From Rhizobiaceae bacterium (GTDB taxonomy: Bacteria; Pseudomonadota; Alphaproteobacteria; Rhizobiales; Rhizobiaceae): DNA of 64,000 nucleotides. The position numbers and the translations under genes were made by a program. Under the pieces are notes generated by a model that made no database searches, was not told where the DNA came from, and worked only from the letters and a program-made list of their open reading frames with translations. The stretch lies in assembly GCA_017643495.1 (NCBI GenBank), contig JAEPNK010000002.1:1240001-1304000 (forward strand), read 5' to 3'. Positions 47,014-55,790 of this stretch are shown here, one piece after another. Every line of letters begins with the position of its first letter. Positions within the stretch are counted from its first letter, which is position 1.

Positions 47014-47217
47014 ATGATCCCGTTACCATCGATATATGAATTACAAACCATGACACGAGATGAATTGGATATTTTGCATCGCACGCTTGTTGAGGACTTA
47101 TCGACGCTCGATCCCGAGAGTGACGATTATAACGCCATCGTTGAACTGCTTGATCAAATCGAACGCTTTTTATCCAATGCGCCGATTTCTTCCCATGCCT
47201 GCTTTAGAGCGCCTTGA
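47014..47217 (+). CDS. Small helical protein, unknown
   Basis: 67 residues from the ATG at 47014, which has AAGGAG with good spacing; the frame opens at 46936. The sequence is helical and acidic (ELQTMTRDELDILHRTLVEDL). Its last 64 bases overlap the 3' end of the opposite gene. Function unknown. Confidence 0.5.
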   Translation: MIPLPSIYELQTMTRDELDILHRTLVEDLSTLDPESDDYNAIVELLDQIERFLSNAPISSHACFRAP

Positions 47218-47348
47218 TATTCGGTGAGCTTGTCAGCCGATAGGTTTTCAGATGTCGCAAGGAGATATCCAAACCCTTCAATCGTGGTCAGCAATGTCCG
47301 CCGATCAAAATCATGCCAGCAATATTCGTGAAATAATTCTTCTTCCAT
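47154..47348 (-). CDS. Small acidic protein, unknown
   Basis: 64 residues from the ATG at 47348, preceded by AAGGAG; the frame opens at 47405. Acidic and helical (MEEELFHEYCWHDFDRRTLL). It overlaps the opposite gene tail to tail by 64 bases. It follows the 169-residue gene on the same strand and is probably co-transcribed with it. Confidence 0.5.
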   Translation of the reverse strand: MEEELFHEYCWHDFDRRTLLTTIEGFGYLLATSENLSADKLTEYQGALKQAWEEIGALDKKRSI

Positions 47349-47376
47349 GAGATTTTGCTCCTTCGCAACAAGTAAC

Positions 47377-47886
47377 TCAATCATCTGACCTATTCCGCGC
47401 AGCATTATAGAGACGTAATTCTCTTTTCAGCCCGTCATAATAGCTCGGATAAGGCAGTCTTTGGCCTTTATTGATACCAATCTGGTTTAGATCGCGATCA
47501 TTGATTTCCTTTTTCGTTGGGAGATCGAGCCATTCGGGCATTTCGTTTTTAATCAACCAGCAGCACAGAGCGTGATAAAGCGGTTCGTCAAGTTTCAAAA
47601 GGTGGTGTCTCGCCAAGCCCTGACCGTGCCAATCGGCGTAAACCCGGCCGATAAAATTAGCAGGCTTCTCTGATTTGTCTTTTCGCTCCCTATACAGCTC
47701 TGGTGCTGTATCAGGAAGAAAAAATGCCTTTTTCTCGGGCGGCAGAACCTCAGGTGCTAGCAGGTGATCAAGTCCCAGCTCTATAGCCAAATATACAAAC
47801 ATATCCGCGCGCTGTGATCCGTCCATGTCGGGTGGCAGCGCTGATTTTATACTCAGAACAACATCTGATAACTTCTCTTTATTCAT
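47377..47886 (-). CDS. Unknown soluble protein
   Basis: 169 residues. No signal peptide or membrane segment. Contains PDTAPELYRERKDKSEKPANFIGRVYADW and LPYPSYYDGLKRELRLYNAAR. The latter resembles the C-terminus of small uncharacterised proteins of alphaproteobacterial elements. It is divergent from the TraY-like gene across an AT-rich 74-base gap. Function not recognised. Confidence 0.6.
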   Translation of the reverse strand: MNKEKLSDVVLSIKSALPPDMDGSQRADMFVYLAIELGLDHLLAPEVLPPEKKAFFLPDTAPELYRERKDKSEKPANFIGRVYADWHGQGLARHHLLKLDEPLYHALCCWLIKNEMPEWLDLPTKKEINDRDLNQIGINKGQRLPYPSYYDGLKRELRLYNAARNRSDD

Positions 47887-47960
47887 AAATAATATAAAAT
47901 ATTAATCAAATTTTATTAAATATAGTATAATATATTTTTATAACTAGTAGAAATATATTT

Positions 47961-50774
47961 ATGGATAAAAGCAATCAAAGCAGAACTATAAACTCAAAAA
48001 TTAACGGAAAAGCGATCGCTCGCTACGCGATGCTGCCCGGAATTATCCCAAGAATTCGTGGCCTGGGTTTTCATTTTGGCCATTTCGCATACCTGATCGC
48101 AATGGTCCTGTCCTCGGCCCGCCTCATTCCGCTCGGGCATTCTGTCTGCAACGCGAGTAATATTGGGCGGTACGGAGTGCGCCAAGTCCTGGCGGTGGCC
48201 GCAAACAATATTCAATGGTCGTGGAAAAACACCGATCAGATTGCCGTTTTCTGTGCGGTCGCTATCGGTCTGGTTTTAATCGTTTTGCAAGTCATCACGA
48301 TAGCGGCCTTAGCCCTGGTGGAGCCTGCGTCAGCACAAGCCGATCCAGCGAGTTTCTTCGAGACGCCGAATGAAGATCAAGATTTGGCGTTTATCTTTCT
48401 ATCTCAAGTTTTTGGAACAGAACTTGAGTTGTTCGGTGCTGGCGGCATCGACAGTGAGGGTAATCCTCTTTTTGGAACCACAGGAAATCCTCTCCACGTG
48501 GCGCTTCGTACTATGCTCAGCATCTACAGCATGGCAACAATGGTTATCGCGGTGATCATCGTCCTCTACTATATTTTGACAGTGATCGGAGAAGCAGCCA
48601 AAACTGGAACGCCTTTCGGGCAACGCTTCAATGCTCTTTGGGCGCCGATAAGATTGGTAGTTGCACTTGGTCTCTTAGTGCCATTGGCCTCGGGATTAAA
48701 TAGCGCTCAGTACATTACCCTTTGGATGGCGAAACAAGGATCGGGGTTAGGGTCGCAAATCTGGTCGAGACTTGCAGATCAAATCAAAGAAGCACCAGAG
48801 ACTCTGTACAACATCAAACTATCCGAACCGCTCTTTCTCCAAAATATGGTCGAAAATGCCTTTATTGCTTCGGTCTGTGCCAAAGCGCATACGGAGCATG
48901 AAGCCGAAGGAGGTAGTGGCGAAGAATGGACACGGTTGTTGATGTCGGGAGATTCGGAGAACTCATTCGTTTATGACTGGCGCGGCCCGGACAGCGCACC
49001 CCACCATCGACGCAGTTGTGGTGCAGTCAGTGTCAGTTTCCCCGATGGACAAGAACGGGTTGGTTTGGGAACCAATATATTTGGAATACCGGAGCGAGAA
49101 AGTCCGCTCCCAACAGGCAAACTGCTTACCACTGTACGACCTGTTATTGATCGGGCATTAGGAGAAGTCGATGCCGTGGCTGCCACTTATGATGGCGGGC
49201 TAAAGGATGAAGAAACAATCAACAAGCTTAAGGAAATCGCCGAAGAATACTCCAAGGAACTTACCGATTCAGTCAGTGATCTTTACACTAGTGAAACGAA
49301 TGCAAATCTCAAAAACCTGTTGCAAGGTGTCGATGATAAAGGTTGGTTGTATGCAGGTATTTGGTACATTCAAATCAACCGGACGCTACAAAGCGCTTAT
49401 CAACAACGCTCAAAGGTCGTGCCTGGTGTTATTATTCCTCAAAAATACCGTGATCCTGAAAACGCCTCATTTTGGGAGGCTCTCACAGGAAGTTATGCTG
49501 GTACGGATGCGCAGGTACGAGCCGCTAGGACGCTTGTTCGAACGTATGGCCTAGTACCCTCCCTAGTTTCTCAAGCGACAGATTCGGCCAACAATTCTTA
49601 TGACAATTCATGTCTTGCGGCCAAGACCGAGGGCGGTGCCGATCTGCCAATCATGGAAAAGTTGCAGTGTATTATCAACGCCACATTTGTGCCTGGGGAA
49701 TTGACGGCGCTTTCAAGAGAGCCAAGCCTTGATCCAATGGGGGTATTGGTTTCTGCGGGCGGTAGTATTCTGGCCCGATCTTACGAACTCGCCGTGTGGG
49801 GATTTGGTGCTCAGGTGACCGGCGGAATTTTATCTGGCATACCATTCGTGGGAGGCATCGGTGCTGTGGCGGAGCAAATCGGTGGCATGCTGATCACCAT
49901 TGCTTTTATTGGTTTTGGTGCCGGCGTGGTCTTGTATTTTCTATTGCCGATTTTTCCATTCATGTATTTTTTCTTCGCGGTTGTTGCGTGGGTGATGGAA
50001 ATATTTGAGGCCATCGTTGCAATGCCGCTTTGGGCTTTGGCGCATTTGAGAATACATGGCGACGGAATGCCGGGTGAGTCCGCTATCCAAGGATATTACT
50101 TACTTCTAGCGATCTTCCTACGACCCGCATTGATTATCTTTGCTTTGCTCGGAAGCTCACTAATTTTCTTTGGCGCTATCTACCTACTACAGATTCTCTT
50201 TACACCTCTTTTGGAGATAACTAGGGAAGATGGCCTTTATGGTCTGGAGACGATGATTTTCACGGTGATTTTCGCGTTTATTGCCTATCTGCTTGGAATT
50301 AGCACGTTCAAGATGGTCGACACTGTTCCGAACCAAATCTTGAGGTGGATCGGTAGCGGTGCACAAACCTTTTCCGATAATCGAGAAGATCCCGTTGGCA
50401 GTTCTCAAACTGCGTTTTTGGGTGGTGCTGTGATTGGTCAAACACTCGCAAGCAACGTCGGTGGTGTCGGCTCCGGGCTTGGGCGCACTGCAGGTTCAGC
50501 AGCAAGACAAGCAGGCTCATGGTGGCGGTCAAATCGACAACCGGGCGGAGAAGATGGCGACTCCACATCAGGACGCGGAGGTCCTAATCAACCTTTGAAC
50601 CCAATGGGAGGCGATGGTTTGCGAAACGACGGAGACACGGCCTCAAATGAGGGTTCACAACAAGATCAATCATCATTCTTCGGAAACCAGACAATGGGCA
50701 ACTCAAAGGCTAGCTCTGACAATTCACCTGATATTGAATCCGAAAAGCAGGATAAAGATACCGACAAAAAATGA
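47961..50774 (+). CDS. DotA/TraY-family type IV secretion membrane protein
   Basis: 937 residues. A long N-terminal part has hydrophobic segments near residues 92-118 (FCAVAIGLVLIVLQVITIAALAL) and 190-210, followed by VRLVVALG-like and LVPLASGLNSAQYITLW stretches. Several more membrane helices lie between about 600 and 790. A Gly/Asn/Asp-rich hydrophilic tail (about 845-937) follows. This matches DotA/TraY of IncI-type (type IVB) transfer systems, where the protein is a large inner-membrane channel component. No other T4BSS genes (DotB, DotC, DotD, IcmE-like) are in the window, so the machine is incomplete or split. Confidence 0.75.
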   Translation: MDKSNQSRTINSKINGKAIARYAMLPGIIPRIRGLGFHFGHFAYLIAMVLSSARLIPLGHSVCNASNIGRYGVRQVLAVAANNIQWSWKNTDQIAVFCAVAIGLVLIVLQVITIAALALVEPASAQADPASFFETPNEDQDLAFIFLSQVFGTELELFGAGGIDSEGNPLFGTTGNPLHVALRTMLSIYSMATMVIAVIIVLYYILTVIGEAAKTGTPFGQRFNALWAPIRLVVALGLLVPLASGLNSAQYITLWMAKQGSGLGSQIWSRLADQIKEAPETLYNIKLSEPLFLQNMVENAFIASVCAKAHTEHEAEGGSGEEWTRLLMSGDSENSFVYDWRGPDSAPHHRRSCGAVSVSFPDGQERVGLGTNIFGIPERESPLPTGKLLTTVRPVIDRALGEVDAVAATYDGGLKDEETINKLKEIAEEYSKELTDSVSDLYTSETNANLKNLLQGVDDKGWLYAGIWYIQINRTLQSAYQQRSKVVPGVIIPQKYRDPENASFWEALTGSYAGTDAQVRAARTLVRTYGLVPSLVSQATDSANNSYDNSCLAAKTEGGADLPIMEKLQCIINATFVPGELTALSREPSLDPMGVLVSAGGSILARSYELAVWGFGAQVTGGILSGIPFVGGIGAVAEQIGGMLITIAFIGFGAGVVLYFLLPIFPFMYFFFAVVAWVMEIFEAIVAMPLWALAHLRIHGDGMPGESAIQGYYLLLAIFLRPALIIFALLGSSLIFFGAIYLLQILFTPLLEITREDGLYGLETMIFTVIFAFIAYLLGISTFKMVDTVPNQILRWIGSGAQTFSDNREDPVGSSQTAFLGGAVIGQTLASNVGGVGSGLGRTAGSAARQAGSWWRSNRQPGGEDGDSTSGRGGPNQPLNPMGGDGLRNDGDTASNEGSQQDQSSFFGNQTMGNSKASSDNSPDIESEKQDKDTDKK

Positions 50775-51074
50775 CGCAATAAAAAGCAGCCGAACGGCGA
50801 TGTTTGCTAATTGATGTCCAAGGTAATCGATGAAACCATTGACCATGACACTTCCATGTTTCGAGGTGCGCCGCACGTTCAAGAGATAATGGACGGGATA
50901 TGCCAGTAAAATTGGCATCATGATCATCACCGCACCGATGATTGTGGCGGGGCGCCATGCCCATATTGCTGCTATGGCCGTAAAAAGCTCTCGCCAAAAG
51001 CCCCAACTAAACCAGAGGAAAAATACTGCGCCGAGGGAAAGGGCTACGCTTTTCAGATGATTTGCTTTCGACAT
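50724..51074 (-). CDS. Small membrane protein with three hydrophobic segments
   Basis: 116 residues from the ATG at 51074 (a TTG is at 51077). Hydrophobic stretches are SVALSLGAVFFLWFSWGFW, TIIGAVMIMMPILLAYPV and IAVRLLFIASFFVGIFILL. Its last 51 bases overlap the 3' end of the TraY-like gene on the other strand. A perfect palindrome covers its start codon, so it may be self-regulated or controlled by another factor. It could be a T4SS accessory or exclusion-like protein; unproven. Confidence 0.5.
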   Translation of the reverse strand: MSKANHLKSVALSLGAVFFLWFSWGFWRELFTAIAAIWAWRPATIIGAVMIMMPILLAYPVHYLLNVRRTSKHGSVMVNGFIDYLGHQLANIAVRLLFIASFFVGIFILLFGFNIR

Positions 51075-51095
51075 CAAAAGGCTTGCCTTTTGATG
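51072..51095. promoter_or_regulatory. Perfect 24-base palindrome over start codon
   Basis: CATCAAAAGGC (51072-51082), TT, GCCTTTTGATG (51085-51095). It includes the ATG of the minus-strand membrane-protein gene. A near copy of its right half (GGCTTGCTTTTG) lies at 51110-51121. It could be a repressor site or an RNA hairpin that hides the start codon. Confidence 0.5.
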
Positions 51096-51270
51096 ATATT
51101 ACCATAATCGGCTTGCTTTTGCGCTAACTTATTGATTCACTAAGACGTGGGTTAAATAGATTTCTTCTCGAATCCGCTGTCACCAACCGTTTCAAAAAGG
51201 AACCCTTTTGAGGGGTGCGAATGCATGTATGCAATTTGCACAGATCGCTGAAAACATTAGGATTTCGGGG

Positions 51271-51855
51271 ATGAAATGCGCGGCGAAACGGAAACAAAAA
51301 ACACCAAGAAAAATCGGCTATGTTCGTGTCTCGGATGCCGAACAAACCGAGGATTTGCAGATAGATGCGCTCAGAGCCGCAGGATGCCATGTGATCTACG
51401 GCGATCATGGCGTGTCTGGTAAGATCACTAAACGCAAAGGCTTGGATGATCTGCTTGCCTCGCTCAAAGCTGGCGATACACTTGTGGTGTGGAAACTCGA
51501 CCGTTTGGGAAGATCCACAATCCACCTTTTGCAATTACTGGATGATCTTCGAAATCGCGGGATCGACTTCCAAGCCCTCACGCAAGGCATCGATACCACC
51601 ACGGCAGTAGGACGGATGCTCTACGGCCAACTCGCAGTCTTCGCTGAATTCGAACGCGAACAAATCTCCGAACGCACAAAGGCCGGAATGAAAGCCGCCA
51701 AAGCCAGGGGCAAACATATCGGCCGACCTCGGAAACTGACTAGCCGCCAAATCGCTCGCGCCAAAACAAAACTCGCCACCCGATCCGACACCATCACCCA
51801 CCTCGCCAAATCCTACGGCGTCGCACCACTCACACTCTCAAGAGCGTTGCGGTAA
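51271..51855 (+). CDS. Tn3-type serine resolvase/invertase
   Basis: 194 residues from the ATG at 51271; the frame opens at 51208. The catalytic Ser is at position 21 in IGYVRVSDAEQ. The family motifs LDRLGRSTIHLLQLLDDLRNRG and FEREQISERTKAGM follow, with a C-terminal helix-turn-helix (ITHLAKSYGVAPLTLSRAL). It recombines short paired sites, for example to resolve dimers or flip a segment. It is distinct from the large recombinase at the window edge. No transposase is next to it. Confidence 0.92.
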   Translation: MKCAAKRKQKTPRKIGYVRVSDAEQTEDLQIDALRAAGCHVIYGDHGVSGKITKRKGLDDLLASLKAGDTLVVWKLDRLGRSTIHLLQLLDDLRNRGIDFQALTQGIDTTTAVGRMLYGQLAVFAEFEREQISERTKAGMKAAKARGKHIGRPRKLTSRQIARAKTKLATRSDTITHLAKSYGVAPLTLSRALR

Positions 51856-51926
51856 CACTGCAGAAATTAAGTGTTGAGTTGTCAACCTTTCTAAATCATC
51901 ATGAGAGTATTGATAGCGATGTACAT

Positions 51927-52304
51927 ATGAAAAAAATTCTACTTATTACCTTTTTGTTGTTCTCTAGATATGAAGCTTCTGCTCAAGATCAGTCGTATGA
52001 TGCAGAGCAGGCATATTATTTACTGAATCTTTGTCTGGGTACGCAGATTGAAGAGTATTTCTTTACAGGCTCCGACGCGGAAACAGCGGTGCTTGCTGCG
52101 TTACCAGATTGTAGCGATTTCATTGATATGTATTCGGAACGTCTGTTGATCGAAGCTAGTCAAGAAATTGGACGTTCAATGTCTCAAGAAGAAAAGCTGA
52201 ATGCAAAGGCACAAACCGTTCGCAGAGTGTATGAGAAAACTTTGCGAACAATGACTGGGAAATTGAAGGAAGATGATAATGATGCAGCGACCTCTACAGA
52301 ATAG
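51927..52304 (+). CDS. Small exported protein
   Basis: 125 residues from the ATG at 51927; the frame opens at 51879, but the later start gives a signal peptide (KKILLITFLLFSRYEASAQ). The mature part is helical and acidic with two Cys (LNLCLGTQIEEYFFTG, LPDCSDFIDMY). The stop overlaps the next start region by 26 bases. Function unknown; possibly a periplasmic T4SS accessory. Confidence 0.6.
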   Translation: MKKILLITFLLFSRYEASAQDQSYDAEQAYYLLNLCLGTQIEEYFFTGSDAETAVLAALPDCSDFIDMYSERLLIEASQEIGRSMSQEEKLNAKAQTVRRVYEKTLRTMTGKLKEDDNDAATSTE

Positions 52305-53193
52305 AGTGAGAGCTTCCTTTATTTCGCTATTTGTCCTTGGAACATCACCCACTTTTGCGCAAGTTTTCGAATATGATACGGGCGATAGCGGCGTCGATAC
52401 CGCTTTAGAGAAAGTTACCAACAAGGCTGTAGAAAAAGCATCGGCAGAAACGGCCAAAGGCCTGGCTAACAAATATGGCGATGATCTCTTAAAAAATATT
52501 GCAAACACAAGCCTGAAAAATGCTGGGAAGTTGAGTGGTGGCAATCTAGTAACAAGCATCCTGCTTTCGTCAACTCCAACCGCCAAATTTGATGATATTG
52601 TTCCAAAAGATGGAAGCGTTCAGATTATTCCAAATAACATCATTAACGAAGCGCTAGACACTGTCGGAATAAACCAAGCTGTTTTAGCAAATAGCAAATC
52701 ATATGATCTGCGTTCGCCAGGAGGTTTGGCCCGTTTCAATTCCGATCTTCGCAAAGAACTTCTTCAGCGACTGAATGGCACAGAGTACATTCAGTTAGCT
52801 TATCCGCTACTAGCAGAAATTGATGCTTACACGCAGCTTGCGAAGGCACAGAATCGAGAAGCCTCAGATCAAGAAACTTCCAAATATGATGAGACTGAAA
52901 AACGAGAAACGCAAAATGACTCTCGGATAAGCGTCAATGATTCTCTGTTTGATAATACTAAGGCTTCCATCATCTCGGAGCTTTCGGAGTTTTGTCGAAG
53001 CGGAAGCCGTATAACTGGTGAAGCAAAAGCATTTTCGACGAATGCAGCAGGAAATTTGATTGCGGAATTAGGACATTTGCAATGTCAATGGCAATTCACA
53101 AATCATCCCTTTTGCGGTGCAAGAGCATGTGAGGTGAGAGAGTACCAGGTCGAAGGTTCTGATGATCGGCTGCTACGTACCTATTTGGAATAA
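52279..53193 (+). CDS. Exported protein, unknown
   Basis: 304 residues from the ATG at 52279, which is spaced correctly from GGAAG; other ATGs are at 52273 and 52282. A signal peptide (RVRASFISLFVLGTSPTFAQ) is followed by a helical part (VDTALEKVTNKAVEKASAET), a mixed part, and a C-terminal Cys cluster (LQCQWQF, NHPFCGARACEVREY). It overlaps the upstream exported-protein gene, so the two form a coupled pair behind the resolvase. No family recognised. Confidence 0.6.
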   Translation: MMQRPLQNRVRASFISLFVLGTSPTFAQVFEYDTGDSGVDTALEKVTNKAVEKASAETAKGLANKYGDDLLKNIANTSLKNAGKLSGGNLVTSILLSSTPTAKFDDIVPKDGSVQIIPNNIINEALDTVGINQAVLANSKSYDLRSPGGLARFNSDLRKELLQRLNGTEYIQLAYPLLAEIDAYTQLAKAQNREASDQETSKYDETEKRETQNDSRISVNDSLFDNTKASIISELSEFCRSGSRITGEAKAFSTNAAGNLIAELGHLQCQWQFTNHPFCGARACEVREYQVEGSDDRLLRTYLE

Positions 53194-53226
53194 AAATCGC
53201 GTAACTGGCTATTCGAACATTACGCG

Positions 53227-53580
53227 CTAGCAGACGTTAACAGAATTTCTTTCTAACTCCTTGCATTGATACTGCGATTGCCTAATAACATTAGAATATA
53301 TAACTGTTTTATCAATATTGATTTTGTCACGATAATAATGAGTCATTTTCTCAATTTCGTTCCACTCCCACTTTCCCGTGCAAGCATAAAGCCCATCAGA
53401 TTGATTTTTGCGTAGGAAATTTACAACAATCCTGCACCCATCATTTTGATATACTTTCATGTGTAAATCCGTATCTGACCATACATATCTTCCATTGACG
53501 ACAACCATATCAGCGTGAGTGAATGTCGACATGGCTAAGGTAAATATGGTGGCTAGACAAACGAATTTAAGTTTTTTCAT
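53227..53580 (-). CDS. Small exported protein with Cys residues
   Basis: 117 residues with a signal peptide (KKLKFVCLATIFTLAMSTFTHA). The mature part is beta-rich with four Cys (GCRIVVN, YACTGKW, QCKELER, final VNVC) that may form disulfides. GGAG precedes the ATG. Convergent with the previous gene. Unknown function; entry exclusion or surface roles are possible but unsupported. Confidence 0.55.
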   Translation of the reverse strand: MKKLKFVCLATIFTLAMSTFTHADMVVVNGRYVWSDTDLHMKVYQNDGCRIVVNFLRKNQSDGLYACTGKWEWNEIEKMTHYYRDKINIDKTVIYSNVIRQSQYQCKELERNSVNVC

Positions 53581-53798
53581 CTCTCAACACTCCAGCCCAT
53601 GATCACTAAAACTTGCAGCTTCTATCTAGAAAGGCAATCTCCACATTGAAACAATACAGGTTTGATCATAGTTTAGATGGGTGTTTGTGCAATGATGTAG
53701 AACTGAGATGTCGCTATTAACATTACAATGCGTCTGATTATGAAAACCATTGCCAGTTTTCCTGAGTGTCACTTATCAGAGAGGCAAATCTAGCAATA
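53581..53798. other. Non-coding gap
   Basis: About 220 AT-rich bases between the small exported-protein gene and the TIR gene end. Nothing recognised. Confidence 0.3.
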
Positions 53799-54755
53799 TC
53801 ACTGCAACGGCTGCATGAGCATAGACCAATAGTATTCAGCGGCGCCTTCGAACGAAAGTTGACTTAGTTTTCGTTGCGACGCTATAGAAAAACCGAGCGG
53901 CTTCAAAAACAGGTGTTGGTCATCGAAGTCGACACTGAGATTTTCATTGAAACTATTGTCAGATGCTTGATCACTCATGGAATAGGCAATTCCGTTTCCA
54001 AGCATGCCGCCGAGGCGAATTTTGCAGTATGATACCGAGCGGCCGTTCTCGTAGATCGAAGCGGTGAAACTTCCGTTATCGACTCGCTTAAAGCGTGTAG
54101 CTAAGTCGTTATTGCGCTTTTCGAGTTCGCTCAACGAGTTCTCGAAATAGCTTGCTATATACTCGAATGCCTCATCCAAGAAATTGTCACGATCAGCGTC
54201 ATTGAACGTCTTTCTGGTTCGAAGGTTTGCGGACCGCGGACGCCTCTCGTTTGTCGTAATGTGCTGTGGCATCACAGGTTCAAGGCTTTCAAACGTGCCG
54301 CTTTCCGCATTTGTCAAGGTTGTGCGTCTAAGCGTTTCCTTGATGGACTTTACAACATCCATGAAGGCAGCATCGATATCGTGCCACGCTCGAATAGGCT
54401 TTCCGTCTTTTGGAGCAGCCATGAGCCTCCCAAAGGGCGTATCGTGCCAATCGCAGGCTCTTAAGATCACCGGAATGACGCGAGCCTCTCCTGCCTCATG
54501 GCGTTCAAGCGCACGTTTCATTTCAATGTCGTAGCAGTATTTTGAAGCGATAAAGTCTGAAGAAACCAAAAGCAAAATGATCGAAGCGGTTTCCAGGTTT
54601 TGATCGATCTCACCGTCTAGTTCATCGCCAACTTGGATACGGCGATCATACCATGTTTCGATCAATCCTTGATGTTTGAGCGCGGCGAGATGTTTTTCAA
54701 GCATATCTCGAAGGTCTTCATCCGCATGACTGTATGAAAAGAAAACCCGGTTCAT
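53799..54755 (-). CDS. TIR-domain effector, candidate anti-phage protein
   Basis: 318 residues. The TIR domain (about 1-135) starts VFFSYSHADEDLRDMLEKHL, continues WYDRRIQVGDELDGEI, and holds a likely catalytic Glu at 78 in SKYCYDIEMKRALE, the position used by NAD-cleaving TIRs. A linker with basic residues (about 165-190) leads to a C-terminal alpha/beta domain (about 195-315: DRDNFLDEAFEYIASYFENS, CKIRLGGMLGNGIAYSM), which may sense a trigger or oligomerise. Bacterial TIR proteins often deplete NAD+ or make signal nucleotides during abortive infection. The start overlaps the stop of the partner gene. Confidence 0.8.
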   Translation of the reverse strand: MNRVFFSYSHADEDLRDMLEKHLAALKHQGLIETWYDRRIQVGDELDGEIDQNLETASIILLLVSSDFIASKYCYDIEMKRALERHEAGEARVIPVILRACDWHDTPFGRLMAAPKDGKPIRAWHDIDAAFMDVVKSIKETLRRTTLTNAESGTFESLEPVMPQHITTNERRPRSANLRTRKTFNDADRDNFLDEAFEYIASYFENSLSELEKRNNDLATRFKRVDNGSFTASIYENGRSVSYCKIRLGGMLGNGIAYSMSDQASDNSFNENLSVDFDDQHLFLKPLGFSIASQRKLSQLSFEGAAEYYWSMLMQPLQ

Positions 54756-55279
54756 GTGCTGCTCTTAATGCTTGTGGCGTTGAACTCGAAAATCCTGTGC
54801 TGCCCTGTCTCAGGCCGGTTCTTGTCCTGCAACGAAAGTGACCACGAACCAAATGCGCAAATTTCACCGTAATTGTCGTGTCCCGGGAAATCTAAGTCTC
54901 CCGAGCTCAACCCATATCTTTTTCCCGCATAACGATCTGAGCTGCCAAATCGCGCGGCGTTGAGAAACCAACCTTGGCGTGTACAAACAAGTGCTCCCTG
55001 CTGCTCGTACAGTTCTCGGAACGGCGGTTCAATCGCCCCCGCGTGATCCACCGTCCAAACCAACTCGTCGTCAAAGACCAATACCGGAAAATCACTTCCG
55101 TGCTGAAAGCTGCGGTAACTTATACCTTTCTGCTCCAAAAACACGAGACCCGGATCTTTGTCATTGCCGCACTCAGCGACCAAAGCCAACGGACTTCCAT
55201 TATGTTCGAACTTTCGTACCAATTGTCCTGGACGACACTCCTGGAAATTTTTGACAATGCTTCTTGGAAAAATCTGCAT
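54752..55279 (-). CDS. Partner protein of the TIR gene, unknown
   Basis: 175 residues from the ATG at 55279 (a TTG at 55309 is possible; neither has a clear ribosome site). No membrane segment. Beta-rich, with LALVAECGNDKDPGLVFLEQ, FPVLVFDDELVWTVDHAG and a Gly/Arg-rich stretch GSSDRYAGKRYGLSSG. Its stop overlaps the TIR start (ATGA). The arrangement suggests a sensor, immunity or regulatory partner of the TIR effector. No named family. Confidence 0.55.
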   Translation of the reverse strand: MQIFPRSIVKNFQECRPGQLVRKFEHNGSPLALVAECGNDKDPGLVFLEQKGISYRSFQHGSDFPVLVFDDELVWTVDHAGAIEPPFRELYEQQGALVCTRQGWFLNAARFGSSDRYAGKRYGLSSGDLDFPGHDNYGEICAFGSWSLSLQDKNRPETGQHRIFEFNATSIKSST

Positions 55280-55359
55280 ATGGATATTATGGCATTTGAG
55301 ATCGCTCAAGCTAAGCGGTACATGACGTTATCCCCGAAGATCACGCCGTATCCGATGTG

Positions 55360-55790
55360 ACGTGATAATTGAATTGTATGACCCAAGGGAATTGTGAAAG
55401 GGATATCTTGAGCGAGGGGCGTATCTATTCCTCTGGTCAGGGTATCGGGGTAGGAACGCCCTGGCCTGTGGTGCAGCGGCTGAACGCTAGCGAGTGGGTT
55501 TCGAGGGGCGCGGTAGCTCCTGGATCGTGATCCATCTTCGACAAGATGGCGGCATTCAATCCGCGTAGGGTTGAACAGGATTGCACAAGGGCAGGAACGC
55601 TCTTTGCTTGATGGGTTGAAAGGGAGAGCAATATCTCCCTTCGCGTGTTGAAACGGCAAGACGTTTTGCTGGTGGTGACAGGCTAAATGCCAAATCACCG
55701 CCACGGCACGGGGGATGCAACGGGGGTGCGCAGCAACCCCCTTGCCAAGATGTACGGTGTTATACCGTACACATCTTGCATTCTGTTCTT
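55360..55790. other. Structured non-coding region, candidate oriT or RNA
   Basis: About 430 GC-rich bases with several hairpins and no credible gene (the frames here are open by chance). Seen: CCATCTT-cgac-AAGATGG, GGGAGA-gcaata-TCTCCC, and near 55737-55777 the run GGTGCGCAGCAACCCCC followed by the imperfect inverted repeat AAGATGtACGGT / ACCGTacACATCTT. An inverted repeat next to a G/C-rich nic-like stretch is the layout of many relaxase oriT sites. It lies far from mobA, so the alternative is a structured RNA. Confidence 0.35.

Noticed and set aside
50724-51074. Assigning the small membrane protein as an entry-exclusion protein
   Set aside because: Hydrophobic layout and location alone do not support it; no sequence signature is recognised.
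55306-55704. Minus-strand frame of 132 codons in the structured block
   Set aside because: Composition is rich in His, Pro, Arg and Ser without a fold-like pattern; the hairpins cross it, and there is no good ribosome site. Treated as a chance frame over non-coding DNA.
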